DNA of 64,000 bases from Microvirga subterranea (GTDB lineage Bacteria; Pseudomonadota; Alphaproteobacteria; Rhizobiales; Beijerinckiaceae): NCBI RefSeq assembly GCF_003350535.1, contig NZ_QQBB01000001.1, positions 124,001-188,000 of the forward strand, in the 5' to 3' direction. Below are positions 62,908 to 64,000 of this stretch, in pieces. Each line of letters begins with the position of its first letter. Positions within the stretch are counted from its first letter, which is position 1. Made by a program: the position numbers and the translations under genes. The notes beneath the pieces were generated by a model, which had not been told where the DNA came from, ran no database searches, and was given only the letters and a program-made list of their open reading frames with translations.

Positions 62908-64000
62908 TCAGGCCTGCTCGGCAGGCACCAGTGTGGGCTTACGGACCCGTTTGGGCTTCTCCTCCGACGCCATGAACTGCGCCTTCGCGAGCTCCGCGAA
63001 ACGGCCGCCCCGCGCCACGAGCTCGTCGAAGGTGCCGGTCTCGATGATGCGGCCCTGGTCGAACACGAGGATGCGGTCGGCGTTGCGGATCGTCGCGAGC
63101 CGGTGGGCGATCACGAAGGTCGTGCGGCCCTGCATGACCTCGTCGAGAGCCTTCTGGAGCTTCTGTTCCGTCGCAGCGTCGAGCGCGCTCGTCGCCTCGT
63201 CGAGGATCAGGATTGGCGGGTTCTTGAGAAGCGCGCGGGCGACGGAAAGGCGCTGGCGTTCGCCGCCGGAGAGGGAACGCCCGCGCTCGCCGATGACCGT
63301 GTCGAGCCCGTCCGCCTGCCGGGTGATGAACTCGATCGCTTGGGCGCGTTCGAGCGCCTGGATCATCTCCTCGTCCGTGGCGTCGGGCCGTCCGACCTGG
63401 AGGTTCTCCCGGATCGAGCGTGCGAACAGCATCGGCTCCTGGAACACGACGCCGATGTTGCGGCGTAGCGACGAGAGCGTCACGTCGCGGATGTCGTCGC
63501 TGTCGATGCGGATGCAGCCCGATTGCGGGTCGAAGGCGCGGTGCAGCAGCCCCAGGGTGGTGGACTTGCCGGAGCCGGTGGAGCCGACGAGCGCCACGTT
63601 CTCGCCGGGACGCACCGTGAAGGTCACGTCCTGCACGGCGGAGCGCTTGCCGTCATAGGAGAAGCTGACGTTCTCGAACGCGACGGAGCCGGCGAAGCGC
63701 TCGACGTTCTTGGCGTTGGGCTTGTCGTGGACGGCCGGCGCCGTATCGAGGATCTCGAAGAATTCCCGCATCTTCGGCGCCTGCATGAAGAGCTGGTTGA
63801 TGAAGCTCACGGCCTGCTCCAGCCGCCCGATTAGCATGGTGGCCATGCTCATGAACATCACCACCTCGCCGATGGTGGCGAGCCCGCTGAGGTGGAGCCA
63901 CGTGCCGACGAGAAAGATTGCCGTGACCGTGATGGTGGCCGAGGCGCGGGACGCCACCGAGGCAAGCGCCCACCAGGACAGGACCGGGTTCTGCGCCTGG
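62908..64000 (-). CDS. ndvA: Cyclic beta-glucan exporter-type ABC transporter, NdvA/ChvA (5' end outside window)
   Basis: The 3' 364 codons of an ABC exporter. The last membrane helices ([22 protein letters not shown]) and the upstream [12 protein letters not shown] are characteristic of NdvA/ChvA. The ATPase domain has Walker [11 protein letters not shown]-loop [15 protein letters not shown], signature LSGGERQR and Walker [13 protein letters not shown]. It flips cyclic beta-1,2-glucan to the periplasm for osmoadaptation and host interaction. The N-terminal membrane helices lie beyond the right edge. It is followed by the hydrolase gene 22 nt downstream. Confidence 0.88.
   Translation of the reverse strand, partial: QAQNPVLSWWALASVASRASATITVTAIFLVGTWLHLSGLATIGEVVMFMSMATMLIGRLEQAVSFINQLFMQAPKMREFFEILDTAPAVHDKPNAKNVERFAGSVAFENVSFSYDGKRSAVQDVTFTVRPGENVALVGSTGSGKSTTLGLLHRAFDPQSGCIRIDSDDIRDVTLSSLRRNIGVVFQEPMLFARSIRENLQVGRPDATDEEMIQALERAQAIEFITRQADGLDTVIGERGRSLSGGERQRLSVARALLKNPPILILDEATSALDAATEQKLQKALDEVMQGRTTFVIAHRLATIRNADRILVFDQGRIIETGTFDELVARGGRFAELAKAQFMASEEKPKRVRKPTLVPAEQA

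Overview
This window is G+C-rich, densely packed chromosomal DNA from an alphaproteobacterium. The gene set and order (ubiG-lysC-ptsP-prfA-prmC-DUF4167-clpB, chorismate mutase-hisC-tyrA, metX-metW, small membrane protein/xerD facing aroK-aroB-corC, and an NdvA/ChvA-type glucan exporter) point to Hyphomicrobiales (Rhizobiales). A Microvirga/Methylobacterium-like member is my best guess, by inference. I see no rRNA, tRNA, CRISPR array, complete insertion sequence or prophage.

Layout. 1-18000 is mostly a conserved housekeeping block: a BioC/NDUFAF5-like methyltransferase (cut by the left edge), comF, glutaredoxin, nitrilase, DUF1178, a metallophosphoesterase, nhaA, ubiG, lysC, ptsP, prfA, prmC, DUF4167, a MOSC protein, two small disordered proteins and clpB. 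Here prmC is joined in frame to an upstream FosX-type (fosfomycin hydrolase) domain, with all four expected FosX active-site residues present. 17971-22167 is an accessory patch. It holds an A+T-rich MltR-like gene, an XRE regulator facing a small membrane protein, a GIY-YIG nuclease bracketed by palindromic repeats, a near-consensus promoter with no ORF behind it, a broken duplicate of the XRE gene, and an RTX protein.

22438-29308 is one leftward operon-like run: a tripartite tricarboxylate transporter (TctC, TctB, TctA), a bicupin, an LVIVD-repeat protein, a COG0523 GTPase and a second cupin. It looks like uptake plus metal-dependent processing of an unknown carboxylate. 30000-45600 is mixed: a small membrane protein, a bifunctional penicillin-binding protein, an MHYT-PAS-GGDEF-EAL protein, envelope or stress proteins (DUF4142 and small disordered proteins), an orphan TRAP solute-binding protein, an EamA exporter, YihY, CpdB, a Cys/Met-metabolism PLP enzyme and TspO.

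45600-64000 returns to core functions: hpt, ftsE-ftsX with a YdcF protein, plsC, chaC, DUF2125, aromatic amino-acid synthesis (chorismate mutase, hisC, tyrA), metX-metW, a small copper operon behind a CueR-like operator, xerD, aroK-aroB-corC, an alpha/beta hydrolase and the 3' part of a cyclic-glucan exporter. Start codons were chosen from ribosome-binding sites, overlaps and family starts. All functions are by sequence recognition only, without database search.
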